Below, in pieces: positions 18,077-26,541 of a DNA stretch of 39,967 nucleotides. Numbering within the stretch: position 1 is the stretch's first letter; each line of letters begins with the position of its first letter. Made by a program: the position numbers and the translations under genes. Under the pieces are notes generated by a model. It saw only the letters and a program-made list of their open reading frames with translations, was not told the origin of the DNA and searched no databases. The stretch is from positions 1 to 39,967 of the forward strand of contig RDDZ01000021.1 in the NCBI GenBank assembly GCA_003852775.1. Reading direction: 5' to 3'. The DNA is from Microbacteriaceae bacterium. Its GTDB lineage: Bacteria; Actinomycetota; Actinomycetes; Actinomycetales; Microbacteriaceae.

Positions 18077-18112
18077 AACGTGTCACAGAAGTTTAACAGT
18101 GTCAATTACTGT
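18077..18112. promoter_or_regulatory. AT-rich divergent promoter region with dyad
   Basis: On the minus strand a consensus TTGACA -35 (18100-18105) is followed at 17 nt by a poor -10 (CACGTT), placing transcription of the LysM gene near 18,069. ACAGT (18096-18100) and ACTGT (18108-18112) form a 5-bp dyad over the -35. GTGTCA occurs twice, 19 bp apart (18080, 18099). This is the least GC-rich stretch of this region. The operator idea is inference. Confidence 0.4.
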
Positions 18113-18191
18113 GGCTGATGTTGTTTGAGTTCATCTGTTCGTAACATTTGCCGTTTGTGCACCGGCGGCGGGCGTCGTGCACGCTAGGAGG

Positions 18192-18530
18192 GTGACCGAA
18201 CCCGCCTCCGAGTGGCTCACCATTCCCGACCTCGTCGACCTCCTCGGTACGACGCCGAGCAAGATCCACCGCCTGCTGGAGGACAAGCACCTGCTCGCGG
18301 TGCGCGTCGACGGCGTGCTCCGCGTGCCCGCGACCTTCCTGCGCGACGGGGAGCCGCTGCACGAGCTGCGCGGCACCCTCATGCTGCTCGCCGACTCCGG
18401 CTACACCGACGAGGAGGCCATGAACTGGCTCCTCGGCGAGGACGACAGCCTGGGCACCTCGCCCATCGAGGCGCTGCGCGCCGGCCGCAAGGCCGAGGTG
18501 CGCCGCGTCGCCCAGGCGCTCGCCTTCTAG
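18192..18530 (+). CDS. Rv2175c-family DNA-binding protein
   Basis: This 112-aa protein has a winged helix-turn-helix N-terminal half (WLTIPDLVDLLGTTPSKIHRLL) and a C-terminal helical part with GYTDEEAMNWLLGEDDSLG and PIEALRAGRKAEVRRVAQ. These match M. tuberculosis Rv2175c, a DNA-binding substrate of the kinase PknL. The PknL-like gene is nearby here too, separated by the LysM gene and on the other strand. The GTG at 18192 is directly preceded by AGGAGG, which is tight spacing. The regulon is unknown. Its TAG stop shares the palindrome CTAG with the stop of the convergent helR gene. Confidence 0.87.
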   Translation: MTEPASEWLTIPDLVDLLGTTPSKIHRLLEDKHLLAVRVDGVLRVPATFLRDGEPLHELRGTLMLLADSGYTDEEAMNWLLGEDDSLGTSPIEALRAGRKAEVRRVAQALAF

Positions 18531-20698
18531 ACCGCCTCGGCTGCGGAAGGCGCGCCCGCGCCCTCCGAGTGCAGCACGACGAGCTGCTGCGTCGCACGCG
18601 TCATGGCGACGTAGCGATCGACCGCGCCCTCGACGCCCTCGCCCCAGCTCTCCGGGTCGACGACGAGCACGAGGTCGAACTCGAGGCCCTTGGCGAGCTC
18701 GGGTGTCAGCGAGCGCACGCGCGGCAGCCCCGCGAAGTCCTCGTCGCCGATAACGCACGCCGTGCCCTCGGCGTGCCCGGCGAGCCACTCTTCGAGCACG
18801 GCGTCGCGCTCGCTCCGGGGGAGGTGACGCACCGGGATGCCGCTGCTGCGGATCGCGACGGGGACGTTCGCGTCGGGGAGCGCCGCGCGGATGGCGGGCT
18901 CCGCCTCGGCCATGACCTCCTCCGGCGTGCGGTAGTTGACGGTGAGCGTCTCGACGCGCACCTCGGACAGCCCGACGCGCGCGAGACGCTCCTCCCAGCT
19001 CTCGGGGAAGCCGTGCCGCGCCTGCGCGCGGTCGCCCACGATCGTGAGGCTGCGCGACGGGGTGCGGCGCAGCAGCATCGTCCACTCGGCGTCGGTGAGC
19101 TCCTGCGCCTCGTCGACCACGAGGTGCGCGTAGGGGCCCGCGAGCTCGTGCGGCGCGAGCGTCGGCAGCGCCGCCTCGTCGATGAGGCGGTCGGCGAAGG
19201 GCTGCTGGCGCAGCGCCTGCACCTCTCCCTCCATGTCGTCGTCGCCCGCGAGCAGCTCCTCGACGACGCGCTCGCGCACGGCGCGCTCCGCTTCGAGCGC
19301 CACCGCGCGACGACGGGCGACGCGCGCGGCATCCGGGTCGCCGATGAGGTGGCGCGCCGCGTCGAGGTAGGGGAGGTCGGCAGTCGTCCAGGCGCGCCCG
19401 TCCTCGCGTGTGAGCGCGCGCACCTCGGCCTCGTCGAGCCACGGGGCGTTGAGCCGCAGGTACGCCGGCACGCTCCACAGGTCGGCGACGACCCCCGCGG
19501 GATCGAGCACCGGCCATGCCCGCGTGAAGGTGCGTGCGAGCTGCGGATGCTGGGCGAGGGCGCGGCGGAGCAGGTGGGGCGGCACGTCGGCGTCGAACTG
19601 GTCGACGAGGATCGCGAGCACCGACTCCCACACGGCGGCGCGCGCCTCGTTGTGCGTCGTGCCGGGCTCGACGGCCGCGAACGCCTCGGCCCACTCGCCG
19701 GGGCCGATCCACGCGACACCCCACGGCGTCTCGATCGTGAGCTCGTCCTGCGGCGGCCGCTCGTAGGCGCGCACGGCGTTCTCGACCGCGTCGACGAGGT
19801 GCGCAGAGGCCTTGAGCCGCGCGACCTCGGGGTCGGCCTCGACCGCGGCGTCCCGGCCCTCGGGCACGAGGTCGCGCAGCGTGCAGGTCTGCACACCCTC
19901 CTCGCCGAGGCTCGGGAGCACGTCGGCGACGTACGCGAGGTACGGCTCGTGCGGTCCGACGACGAGCACGCCGCCGCGGCGATGCCCGAGACGCGGGTCG
20001 GCGTAGAGCAGGTAGGCGGTGCGGTGCAGCGCGACGACGGTCTTGCCCGTGCCGGGGCCGCCGTCGACGACGAGCGGTCCGCGCGAGGAGGCGCGGATGA
20101 TGGCGTCCTGGTCGGCCTGGATGGTAGCGAGCACGTCCCGCATGCGCGGCGAACGGCTCGCCCCGAGGGTCGCGATGAAAGCCGACTGGTCGTCGAGCGC
20201 CGCATTCCGCTCGAGCCCCTCGTCCGTGAACACCTCGTCCCAGTAGTCGGTGACGTGCCCGCGCGACCAGCGGTAGCGGCGTCGGCTCGCGAGGCCCATG
20301 GGGTTCGCGTGCGTCGCGGCGAAGAAGGGCTCGGCGGCGGGCGCGCGCCAGTCGACGAGCAGACGCGTGCCGTCGTCGTCCGCGAGGGTCACGCGTCCGA
20401 TGTAGATCGGCTCCTCGCCGTCGGCCGGGACCATGCGCCCGAGGCACACGTCGAGGCCGAACCTGCGCAGCATCCGGATGCGGCCGGCGAGCTCGTGCAC
20501 CGCGAGGTCGCGCTCGAGCACCTCCTGGTTGTTGTCGCCGCCGCGCAGGCGCGCCTCGTCGAGGCGGGCCTCGAGCTCGGCGAGCTGCCGCTCGACCGCT
20601 GCCGCGACCGCGCGGAAGCGGCGCTCGTCGTCGGCGATGAGCGCGGGGTCGGCCTTGGCGGCGAGTCGCTCGGGGAGGTCGAACACGGATGCGGTCAC
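18527..20698 (-). CDS. helR: HelR-type RNA polymerase recycling motor ATPase (UvrD/HelD superfamily)
   Basis: This 723-aa superfamily 1 ATPase has GGPGTGKT (213-220), HLVVDEAQELTDAEW (Walker B with DEAQ), LTVNYRTPEEVM and a C-terminal YVAMTRATQQLVVLH. The N-terminal arm, with GGDNNQEVLERD and RRFGLDVCLGRMV, is typical of HelD/HelR proteins that remove RNA polymerase from DNA, not of DNA-repair UvrD. HelR of Streptomyces displaces rifamycins from RNA polymerase. Here no 19-bp rifamycin-associated element was seen in the 120 bp upstream, so antibiotic induction is not indicated. GTG 20698 starts MTASVFDLPERLAAK. HelD versus HelR assignment rests on motifs I recall, so moderate certainty. Confidence 0.78.
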   Translation of the reverse strand: MTASVFDLPERLAAKADPALIADDERRFRAVAAAVERQLAELEARLDEARLRGGDNNQEVLERDLAVHELAGRIRMLRRFGLDVCLGRMVPADGEEPIYIGRVTLADDDGTRLLVDWRAPAAEPFFAATHANPMGLASRRRYRWSRGHVTDYWDEVFTDEGLERNAALDDQSAFIATLGASRSPRMRDVLATIQADQDAIIRASSRGPLVVDGGPGTGKTVVALHRTAYLLYADPRLGHRRGGVLVVGPHEPYLAYVADVLPSLGEEGVQTCTLRDLVPEGRDAAVEADPEVARLKASAHLVDAVENAVRAYERPPQDELTIETPWGVAWIGPGEWAEAFAAVEPGTTHNEARAAVWESVLAILVDQFDADVPPHLLRRALAQHPQLARTFTRAWPVLDPAGVVADLWSVPAYLRLNAPWLDEAEVRALTREDGRAWTTADLPYLDAARHLIGDPDAARVARRRAVALEAERAVRERVVEELLAGDDDMEGEVQALRQQPFADRLIDEAALPTLAPHELAGPYAHLVVDEAQELTDAEWTMLLRRTPSRSLTIVGDRAQARHGFPESWEERLARVGLSEVRVETLTVNYRTPEEVMAEAEPAIRAALPDANVPVAIRSSGIPVRHLPRSERDAVLEEWLAGHAEGTACVIGDEDFAGLPRVRSLTPELAKGLEFDLVLVVDPESWGEGVEGAVDRYVAMTRATQQLVVLHSEGAGAPSAAEAV

Positions 20699-20818
20699 AA
20701 GGCGGCTCCGGGGTGGTTCGTGGGGCGTGGGGGCGGGCTGACCATCGTCACACGTCCCGCGCGACGATTCACCAGGTCCCCGTCCAGGCCCGAGCGGTAT
20801 CCTGGAGGCCCGCCGAGG

Positions 20819-21946
20819 TCAGGCGTCGCGACGCGTGACGCGGTCGGCGAGCCGCGAGAGCTCCTCGCGGGCGGAGGCGCTGAGCGGCGCGTCCCCGAGC
20901 GCCTCGAGCGCGACCCGGACGTTGTGGGCGATGATCCGCTCCACCTGGTCGGCCGCACCGCTGTCGCGCATCGTGTTCTGCAGCATCCGCACCTGGGCGT
21001 CGTCGAGCGTCGGATCGCCCAGCAGCTCGTCGAGCACGCGCACCGCCGTCGCCGGCATCTTCTGCCGGGCGAGCCCGATGAGCACGGTGCGCTTGCCCTC
21101 GCGCAGGTCGTCGCCCGAGGGCTTGCCCGTGACCTCCGGGTCGCCGAAGACGCCGAGCATGTCGTCGCGCAGCTGGAAGGCCACGCCGAGCGGCAGGCCG
21201 AACGCGCGCAGCGCGGCGAGCTGGGGGAGCGAGCCCCCCGCGAGCGCCCCGCCGATGGCGAGCGGCGCCTCGACGCTGTACTTGGCCGACTTGTAGACGA
21301 TGACCCGGTGCGCCCGCGGGAGCGCCTCGCTGTCGGGGCGCGACTTCCAGGAATCCTCTTCGAGCACGTCGAGGTACTGGCCGACGGTCACCTCGGTGCG
21401 CATCGTGAAGAACTCGGCGCGCGCCGCGCGCGCGGCCTCGGGGTCGTCGAGGCGCGTGAGCCCGTCCTCGAAGAGCTCGTCGGCCCAGCCCAGGAGCAGG
21501 TCGCCCAGCAGGATCGCGGTCGAGGTGCCGAACTGGGCGGCGTCGCCGTCCCAGCCCTGTTCTCGGTGGAGGCTCTCGAACGCGCGATGGGCGGCCGGGC
21601 GGCCGCGACGGATGTCGGACCGGTCGATGATGTCGTCGTGGACGAGCGCGGCCGCGTGGAAGAGCTCGAGCGCCGCCGCGACCGAGACGACCGCGGGGAG
21701 CGCGCGGGAGGTGTCGGGGCCGTCGAGGTCGGGGAGCGCACCGCCGTCGGAGATCGACGCGACCGACTGCCAGCCCCAGTAGCAGAAGAGCGCGCGGAAC
21801 CGCTTGCCGCCCGAGAGCAGCTGGCGGGCCTGCGCGACGAGGGGCGCGAGATCGGGGGCGATCTCGGCGAGGGCCGTCTCGTGACCGTCGAGCGCGTCGT
21901 CGATCCGAGCGGCTATGAGGTCGACTAACCGCGTACTCCCAGGCAC
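20819..21946 (-). CDS. Polyprenyl (geranylgeranyl-type) diphosphate synthase
   Basis: This 375-aa trans-prenyltransferase elongates allylic diphosphates with IPP. It shows GGKRFRA (46-52), the first Asp-rich motif DDIID (104-108), GQYLDV, and a second motif DDMLG (261-265), where the last Asp is Gly, as in actinobacterial GGPP synthases. IdsA2 (Rv2173) occupies the equivalent place beside Rv2175c in M. tuberculosis. The product may feed carotenoids, menaquinone or polyprenyl phosphate carriers; chain length cannot be read reliably. GTG 21946 lies 6 nt after TAGGCT with no ribosome-binding site, so a leaderless transcript is likely. Confidence 0.9.
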   Translation of the reverse strand: MPGSTRLVDLIAARIDDALDGHETALAEIAPDLAPLVAQARQLLSGGKRFRALFCYWGWQSVASISDGGALPDLDGPDTSRALPAVVSVAAALELFHAAALVHDDIIDRSDIRRGRPAAHRAFESLHREQGWDGDAAQFGTSTAILLGDLLLGWADELFEDGLTRLDDPEAARAARAEFFTMRTEVTVGQYLDVLEEDSWKSRPDSEALPRAHRVIVYKSAKYSVEAPLAIGGALAGGSLPQLAALRAFGLPLGVAFQLRDDMLGVFGDPEVTGKPSGDDLREGKRTVLIGLARQKMPATAVRVLDELLGDPTLDDAQVRMLQNTMRDSGAADQVERIIAHNVRVALEALGDAPLSASAREELSRLADRVTRRDA

Positions 21947-21952
21947 GCGCCT

Positions 21953-21981
21953 AGCCTAGCCAGCCACGACGCGCCTACAAT
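21953..21981. promoter_or_regulatory. Divergent promoters of prenyl synthase and DUF3040 gene
   Basis: Minus-strand TAGGCT (21953-21958) is 6 nt from the GTG of the synthase gene. Plus-strand TACAAT (21976-21981) is a near-consensus -10 about 50 nt before the DUF3040 ATG. Confidence 0.5.
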
Positions 21982-22031
21982 CGGACTCACCGGCCGCACC
22001 CGCACGCGCCGGAAGCCTGAAGGAGCTCGAG

Positions 22032-22328
22032 ATGCCGCTTTCGGAACAGGAGCAGCGCCTCCTCGACGAGATGGAGCGCAACCTCTATCACAGCGAGGCG
22101 GAGGACGTCGCGACCGTCGGACCGCGACCGGGTCGCGCGAACGGCACCGCCATCGTGCTCGCCGCCGTGGGCATCCTCATCGGACTCGCGCTCCTCGTGG
22201 CGGGCGTGATCATCCGCCAGCCGCTCGTCGGCATCCTCGGCTTCGCGGCGATGTTCGGAGGAGTGGTGCTCGTCGTCGCGCCGCCGCTCCGCTTCACCGT
22301 GCCGTCGAGCCCGCGCACGCGACGCTGA
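22032..22328 (+). CDS. DUF3040 small membrane protein
   Basis: This 98-aa protein has the DUF3040 signature MPLSEQEQRLLDEMERNLY at the N-terminus, then two hydrophobic spans (TAIVLAAVGILIGLALLVAGVII and LVGILGFAAMFGGVVLVVAPP) and a basic tail. Rv2169c, also DUF3040, lies upstream of mraZ in M. tuberculosis. GAAGGAGCTCGAG precedes ATG 22032. The molecular function is unknown; its steady position beside the dcw cluster suggests an envelope or growth role. It is followed by a strong terminator, so it is transcribed separately from mraZ. Confidence 0.87.
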   Translation: MPLSEQEQRLLDEMERNLYHSEAEDVATVGPRPGRANGTAIVLAAVGILIGLALLVAGVIIRQPLVGILGFAAMFGGVVLVVAPPLRFTVPSSPRTRR

Positions 22329-22375
22329 CGACCGCGGCCGCGCAGGAGGAGCTCCCGCGCTGATCTCGGACCTCG

Positions 22376-22402
22376 AAAGGCCGGCCCTCGGGCCGGCCTT
22401 TT
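22376..22402 (+). terminator. Rho-independent terminator before the dcw cluster
   Basis: A perfect 12-bp stem, AAAGGCCGGCCC against GGGCCGGCCTTT (22376-22401), with a 2-nt centre and TTTT at its 3' edge. It ends the DUF3040 transcript and isolates the mraZ promoter. Confidence 0.85.
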
Positions 22403-22434
22403 CGTTTGCCCGTGGAAGCCCACGCTTTGCAAAA

Positions 22435-22454
22435 ATCCCTCCACATCCCTCCAC
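22435..22454 (-). promoter_or_regulatory. Distal MraZ-box pair in reverse orientation
   Basis: Read on the minus strand, GTGGAGGGAT occurs twice in perfect tandem with a 10-bp period. GTGGAG matches the repeats next to the mraZ promoter (22527-22556) in sequence and period but in opposite orientation. Function as a second MraZ site is inference. Confidence 0.5.
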
Positions 22455-22460
22455 CGCCTA

Positions 22461-22483
22461 CTGCCCTTGATTTTCAAGGGCAG
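22461..22483 (+). other. Perfect hairpin in mraZ upstream region
   Basis: CTGCCCTTGA (22461-22470) pairs fully with TCAAGGGCAG (22474-22483) around a TTT loop, followed by TTTCTTC. It could be a second terminator for read-through, or a cruciform between the two MraZ-box groups. Confidence 0.55.
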
Positions 22484-22519
22484 TTTCTTCGTCTGCGGAC
22501 AGAAAACCCGCGAAACCGC

Positions 22520-22556
22520 TTGGTTGGTGGTGGAGGGTGGAGTAAAGTGGAGCAAA
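22520..22556 (+). promoter_or_regulatory. mraZ promoter with overlapping MraZ boxes
   Basis: TTGGTT (22520-22525) and TAAAGT (22543-22548) form a -35/-10 pair with a 17-nt spacer. Three GTGG-starting repeats at 22527, 22537 and 22547 have an exact 10-bp period and cover the spacer and -10: GTGGTGGAGG, GTGGAGTAAA, GTGGAGCAAA. This is the arrangement expected for MraZ autorepression of the dcw cluster, since MraZ rings bind short repeats at 10-bp steps. Confidence 0.7.
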
Positions 22557-22587
22557 CCTGGATCTGGCCGGAGCGAAGGGGGACGAC

Positions 22588-23019
22588 ATGCTGCTCGGCA
22601 CGTTCGCCCCCAAGCTCGACGAGAAAGGGCGGATCATCCTGCCGGCGAAGTTCATGGGCGACTTCGCCAACGGCGTCGTGATGACCCGCGGCCAGGAGCG
22701 CTGCATCTACCTGTTCAGCCAGCGGGAATTCGAGGAGCTCCACGAGCGCGTCCGGCAGGCGCCCGTGACCGGCAAGAAGAACCGCGACTTCCTGCGGCTG
22801 TTCCTGAGCGGCGCCTCCGAGGAGATGCCCGACAAGCAGCACCGCGTGACGATCCCGCCGATGCTGCGCGAGTACGCCGGCCTCGGCCGCGACCTCGTCG
22901 TCATCGGCGCGGGCAGCCGCGCGGAGATCTGGGACGCCGCCGCCTGGAACTCGTACTACGAGGAGACCGAGGCGGGATTCGCCGACACGGACGAGGAGGT
23001 GATCGCGGGCCTGTTCTGA
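22588..23019 (+). CDS. mraZ: Transcriptional regulator MraZ
   Basis: This 143-aa AbrB-fold regulator contains two half-repeats with DEKGRIILP (11-19) and the second, degenerate [10 protein letters not shown] (about 82-91), as in the family. It forms rings that bind GTGG/TGGG-type repeats and controls the dcw operon. GGAGCGAAGGGGG precedes ATG 22588. It heads the cluster and has candidate boxes in its own promoter. The length fits the family (about 140-150 aa). Confidence 0.96.
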   Translation: MLLGTFAPKLDEKGRIILPAKFMGDFANGVVMTRGQERCIYLFSQREFEELHERVRQAPVTGKKNRDFLRLFLSGASEEMPDKQHRVTIPPMLREYAGLGRDLVVIGAGSRAEIWDAAAWNSYYEETEAGFADTDEEVIAGLF

Positions 23020-23047
23020 CCCTCGGATGCGACCCTCAGCCGCGCTC

Positions 23048-23075
23048 CCTGGCGCACCTTCCCCGGTGCCAGGTG
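23048..23075 (+). other. Hairpin between mraZ and rsmH
   Basis: CCTGGCGCACC and GGTGCCAGG can pair with one bulge around a TTCCCC loop in the 102-bp gap between mraZ and rsmH. There is no T tract. It may attenuate transcription or mark mRNA processing; the remaining gap has only the rsmH ribosome-binding site (GGGGGAGAGG). Confidence 0.35.
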
Positions 23076-23121
23076 GCGGCGGATGGGGATCGGATCCGGG
23101 GGAGAGGACCACTGCACGACC

Positions 23122-24069
23122 ATGAACGATCGCCACGTCCCCGTCCTCCTCGACCGCTGCGTCGAGCTGCTCGCCCCCGCCCTCACGGCGCCGGGTGCCG
23201 TCGTCGTCGACGCGACCCTCGGCCTCGGCGGCCACGCCGAGGCCCTGCTCGCGCGCTTCGACCGCATCCAGCTCGTCGGCCTCGACCGCGACCGCCACGC
23301 CCTCGCCCTCGCGGGGGAGCGGCTCGCGCCCTTCGGCGAGCGCGTGCACCTCGTGCACACCGTGTACGACCGGATGCCCGAGGCGCTCGACGGGCTCGGC
23401 ATCGCCCGCGTCGCGGGCGTCCTCATGGACCTCGGCGTCTCGTCCATGCAGCTCGACGAGGTCGATCGCGGCTTCTCGTACTCGCACGACGCCCCGCTCG
23501 ACATGCGCATGGACGACACCTCCGAGCTCACCGCCGCCCGGGTGCTCGCCGAGTACGACGAGGCCGCCCTGCGCCGCATCTTCTGGGAGTACGGCGACGA
23601 AAAGCTCGCGCCCCGCTACGCGCGTCGCATCGTCGAGGAGCGCGCGAAGGCGCCCATCGAGACCTCCGCGCGGCTCGTCGCGATCATCGACGCGGCGACC
23701 CCCGCCGCAGCCCGCCGGGCCGGCCACCAGTCCAAGCGCGTGTTCCAGGCGCTGCGCATCGAGGTCAATCAGGAGCTGTCCGTGCTCGAGCGCGCCGTAC
23801 CCGCCGCGATCGACTCCCTCGAGGTGGGCGGGCGCATCGTCGTCATGTCCTACCAGTCGCTCGAGGACCGCATCGTCAAGCGCGAGCTCCAGGCGCGCTC
23901 GACCTCGACGGCCCCGCGCGGCCTCCCGGTCGAGCTGCCGGAGCACCGCCCCGAGCTCACGCTGCTGACGCGCGGCGCCGAGCTCGCGTCCGCGGAGGAG
24001 AAGGCGCGCAACCCGCGCGCCACGCCGGTGCGCCTGCGCGCCGCGGAGCGGATCCGGGAGGCCGCATGA
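23122..24069 (+). CDS. rsmH: 16S rRNA (cytosine(1402)-N(4))-methyltransferase RsmH
   Basis: This 315-aa SAM-dependent enzyme N4-methylates C1402 in the 16S rRNA decoding site. It starts with [13 protein letters not shown], has the SAM motif [15 protein letters not shown], then [39 protein letters not shown] and a C-terminal [14 protein letters not shown] 23122 was chosen because the family starts just before HVPVL; the frame is open to 23083 but without similarity, and GGGGGAGAGG lies 14 nt upstream. ATGA overlaps the next gene's start. Confidence 0.96.
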   Translation: MNDRHVPVLLDRCVELLAPALTAPGAVVVDATLGLGGHAEALLARFDRIQLVGLDRDRHALALAGERLAPFGERVHLVHTVYDRMPEALDGLGIARVAGVLMDLGVSSMQLDEVDRGFSYSHDAPLDMRMDDTSELTAARVLAEYDEAALRRIFWEYGDEKLAPRYARRIVEERAKAPIETSARLVAIIDAATPAAARRAGHQSKRVFQALRIEVNQELSVLERAVPAAIDSLEVGGRIVVMSYQSLEDRIVKRELQARSTSTAPRGLPVELPEHRPELTLLTRGAELASAEEKARNPRATPVRLRAAERIREAA

Positions 24070-24695
24070 GCGCCGCCGCCGTCCGGCTGCCCGCCCCCGA
24101 ACGCGAGCACGAGGCACCCCGCCGCCATCTCGACATCGCGCCCACGCGCGCCCAGCGCCGCGCCCGGCCGCGCATCTACGCGGCGATCGTCGCCGTCGCG
24201 GGCATCGGTGCGATCCTGCTCGCCCAGCTGCTCATGAGCCTCGTGCTCGCCGAGGGCGCCTACCGCATCTCGAGACTGCAGACCGAGAAGCGCGACCTCG
24301 TGCGCGAGGCGCACGCGGCGGCCGAGACCCTCGACCAGCTCAGCTCGACGCAGAGCCTCATGGCGAACGCCGCCGCGCTCGGCATGGTCTCGAGCGGCAA
24401 CCCCGTCTTCCTCGACGTCGCCACCGGCCAGGCCCTCGGCGCGGCATCCGCCCCGAACGGCCAGCTCGTCGGGACGGGCGGCAACCTCATCGGCAACGCC
24501 CTCCTCGCCGACGGCTCTCACCTGCTCGACCCGAAGGTCCTCGCGGCGACCCAGTCCGGCCACGGCGCCGCGGGGGACCAGACGCCCGTCGCGGGAGAGG
24601 GCGTCGACGGCGGGCAGCAGTCCACGATGCCGGGCACGGGTGTCGCTCCCGTCGGGGGCGCGACCGGCACGCTACCGTCGCCGACGACGCGCTGA
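24066..24695 (+). CDS. ftsL: Cell division protein FtsL-like
   Basis: This 209-aa bitopic membrane protein has a basic cytosolic N-terminus, one membrane span ([30 protein letters not shown], about 37-66), a coiled-coil-like stretch ([25 protein letters not shown]) and a long Gly/Pro/Ala-rich tail. Its position between rsmH and ftsI and its architecture identify it as FtsL, which bridges FtsQ/DivIC to FtsW/FtsI. It overlaps rsmH by ATGA. Sequence similarity among FtsL proteins is low, so the name rests mostly on position and topology. The extracellular tail (about 100 residues of low complexity) is longer than in proteobacteria. Confidence 0.8.
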   Translation: MSAAAVRLPAPEREHEAPRRHLDIAPTRAQRRARPRIYAAIVAVAGIGAILLAQLLMSLVLAEGAYRISRLQTEKRDLVREAHAAAETLDQLSSTQSLMANAAALGMVSSGNPVFLDVATGQALGAASAPNGQLVGTGGNLIGNALLADGSHLLDPKVLAATQSGHGAAGDQTPVAGEGVDGGQQSTMPGTGVAPVGGATGTLPSPTTR

Positions 24696-24709
24696 CCGGG
24701 AGGAGGACC

Positions 24710-26488
24710 GTGATCGAGGCCCGCAGATCCCGCCGCCGGCTCGCGGTCGCCGTGCTCGGGGTGTTCGCGATCGTCGCCGTCTTCTCGGTGCGGCTCATCG
24801 ACATCCAGGTCGTGCGCGCCGACACCTACCGCACAGTCGCCGGCTCCAACTACATGACCTCCACCCTGTGGGGCACGCGCGGCAGCATCGTCGACGCGAA
24901 CGGCACCGTGCTCGCGACGAGCGTCGACCGCTTCAACATCACGGCGGCGCCCGTCAACGTCGACCCCGAGGGCTTCGAGCGCCGAGTCGAGATCGACGGG
25001 CAGAAGCGCACGGTCCACGTGAGCGTCATGGACGCGCTCAACGAGATCTCGGAGGCCGTCGGCGGCGCGGACGTGCAGAAGATGTTCGACGCGCTCATGA
25101 AGGACCCGAACGCGAACTTCGCGTACCTCGTGCGCGGCGTGAAGCTCGACCAGTTCCAGAAGGTCAAGGAGCTGCGGATCCCGTGGGTCTACAGCGAGCC
25201 GCAGCCGGCCCGCAGCTATCCGAACGGCGCCGTCGCGGGCAACCTCGTGGGCCTCATGGGCACCGACGGTCCGCTCGCCGGCACCGAGTACCAGTGGAAC
25301 GAGTGCCTCGCCTCCGAGAACGGCCAGGTCAGCTACGCCGTGAGCGAGGACGGTGTGCGGATGCCGGGCTCCGAGGTCGTCGAGCAGCCCGCGACCGACG
25401 GCGGCACGGTGCACCTCACGATCGACGCCGACCTGCAGTGGTTCGCGCAGCAGGCGATCGCGGAGCAGGCGACCGCGATCGGTGCGCAGTGGGCGACGGC
25501 CATGGTCGTCGAGGTCGAGACCGGCCGCATCCGCGCCGCCGCCGACTGGCCCTCGATCGACCCCAACGACCTCGACTCGGCGGCCCCCGAGGATGCGGGC
25601 GCCCGCTCCTTCGCGGCGCCCTACGAGCCGGGCTCCGTGATGAAGCCGCTCACGGTCGCGTCCCTCATCGACGCGGGGAAGATCAGCCGCACGACGCCGT
25701 TCCGCGTGCAGCCGAGCTACACCGTGCCCGGCACCTCGGCCCGCATCGCCGACTCGTTCTGGCACGGCGAGGTCAACTACACGACGGCGGGCATCCTCGT
25801 GAACTCGTCGAACATCGGCATCGCCCAGATGTCCGAGCTCATGCCGCTCGCGCAGCGCATCGAGTACCTCAACCGCTTCGGATTCGGCACCCAGACCTCG
25901 GGCGCGGGCTTCCTCGGCGAGAGCACGGGCTTCGTCCGCTCGCTCTCCGAGACCGACCCGGTCACGGCGATCACGCAGCAGTTCGGGCAGGGCATGACGG
26001 CGACGACCGCGCAGGTCGTGAGCCTCTACCAGACGCTCGGCAACCACGGCGTCCGCATCCCGCTGAGCCTCGTCGAGGGCTGCGAGCTGCCCGACGGCAC
26101 ACTGACCGACACCCCCGCGCGCGAGGGCGAGCGCGTCGTCTCCGCGCAGGCCGCCGACGACGTCGTGCTCATGCTCGAGGGCATGACGACGCAGCACGCC
26201 TACGCTCCCCAGCTCGCGGTGCCCGGCTACCGCATCGCCGCCAAGTCCGGCACCGCCGAGGTCGCGAGCGGGAACGCCTACGGCTCCGACCGCATCGTGT
26301 CGATGGCGGGCATGTTCCCCGTCGAGGACCCGAAGTACGCCGTTGTCGTGACCTTCGCGAAGCCGGTTACGATGAAGACATCGGCCGCGGCGGTCCCGAC
26401 CTTCAACGCGATCATCAAGCAGGTCATCAAGACCTACCGGGTGACGCCCTCGACGGTCCCCGCACCGGACAACCCGCTCACCTGGTGA
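24710..26488 (+). CDS. ftsI: Septal peptidoglycan transpeptidase FtsI/PBP3
   Basis: This 592-aa class B penicillin-binding protein crosslinks septal peptidoglycan with FtsW. It has one N-terminal membrane span (LAVAVLGVFAIVAVFSVRLIDIQV), a dimerisation/pedestal domain with WGTRGSIVDANGTVLATS, and a transpeptidase domain with S309-V-M-K312, S366-S-N368 and K512-S-G-T. All three active-site motifs are intact. The GTG start at 24710 has GGGAGGAGGA just upstream. PASTA domains are absent at the C-terminus. The gene sits 14 bp after ftsL; its orthologue is pbpB in mycobacteria. Confidence 0.96.
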   Translation: MIEARRSRRRLAVAVLGVFAIVAVFSVRLIDIQVVRADTYRTVAGSNYMTSTLWGTRGSIVDANGTVLATSVDRFNITAAPVNVDPEGFERRVEIDGQKRTVHVSVMDALNEISEAVGGADVQKMFDALMKDPNANFAYLVRGVKLDQFQKVKELRIPWVYSEPQPARSYPNGAVAGNLVGLMGTDGPLAGTEYQWNECLASENGQVSYAVSEDGVRMPGSEVVEQPATDGGTVHLTIDADLQWFAQQAIAEQATAIGAQWATAMVVEVETGRIRAAADWPSIDPNDLDSAAPEDAGARSFAAPYEPGSVMKPLTVASLIDAGKISRTTPFRVQPSYTVPGTSARIADSFWHGEVNYTTAGILVNSSNIGIAQMSELMPLAQRIEYLNRFGFGTQTSGAGFLGESTGFVRSLSETDPVTAITQQFGQGMTATTAQVVSLYQTLGNHGVRIPLSLVEGCELPDGTLTDTPAREGERVVSAQAADDVVLMLEGMTTQHAYAPQLAVPGYRIAAKSGTAEVASGNAYGSDRIVSMAGMFPVEDPKYAVVVTFAKPVTMKTSAAAVPTFNAIIKQVIKTYRVTPSTVPAPDNPLTW

Positions 26489-26541
26489 GTCCACCGGGCG
26501 GGGTGCCGGCGGACGATTCGAGACACAGGAGGGCACGCAGC

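Noticed and set aside
18027-18191. c-di-AMP (ydaO-type) riboswitch upstream of the LysM gene
   Set aside because: Such riboswitches often precede wall-hydrolase genes, but the likely leader is only about 45 nt and no conserved ydaO blocks are seen.
20699-20818. Rifamycin-associated element upstream of helR
   Set aside because: No match to the 19-bp inverted element was seen; the G-rich tract there has no symmetry.
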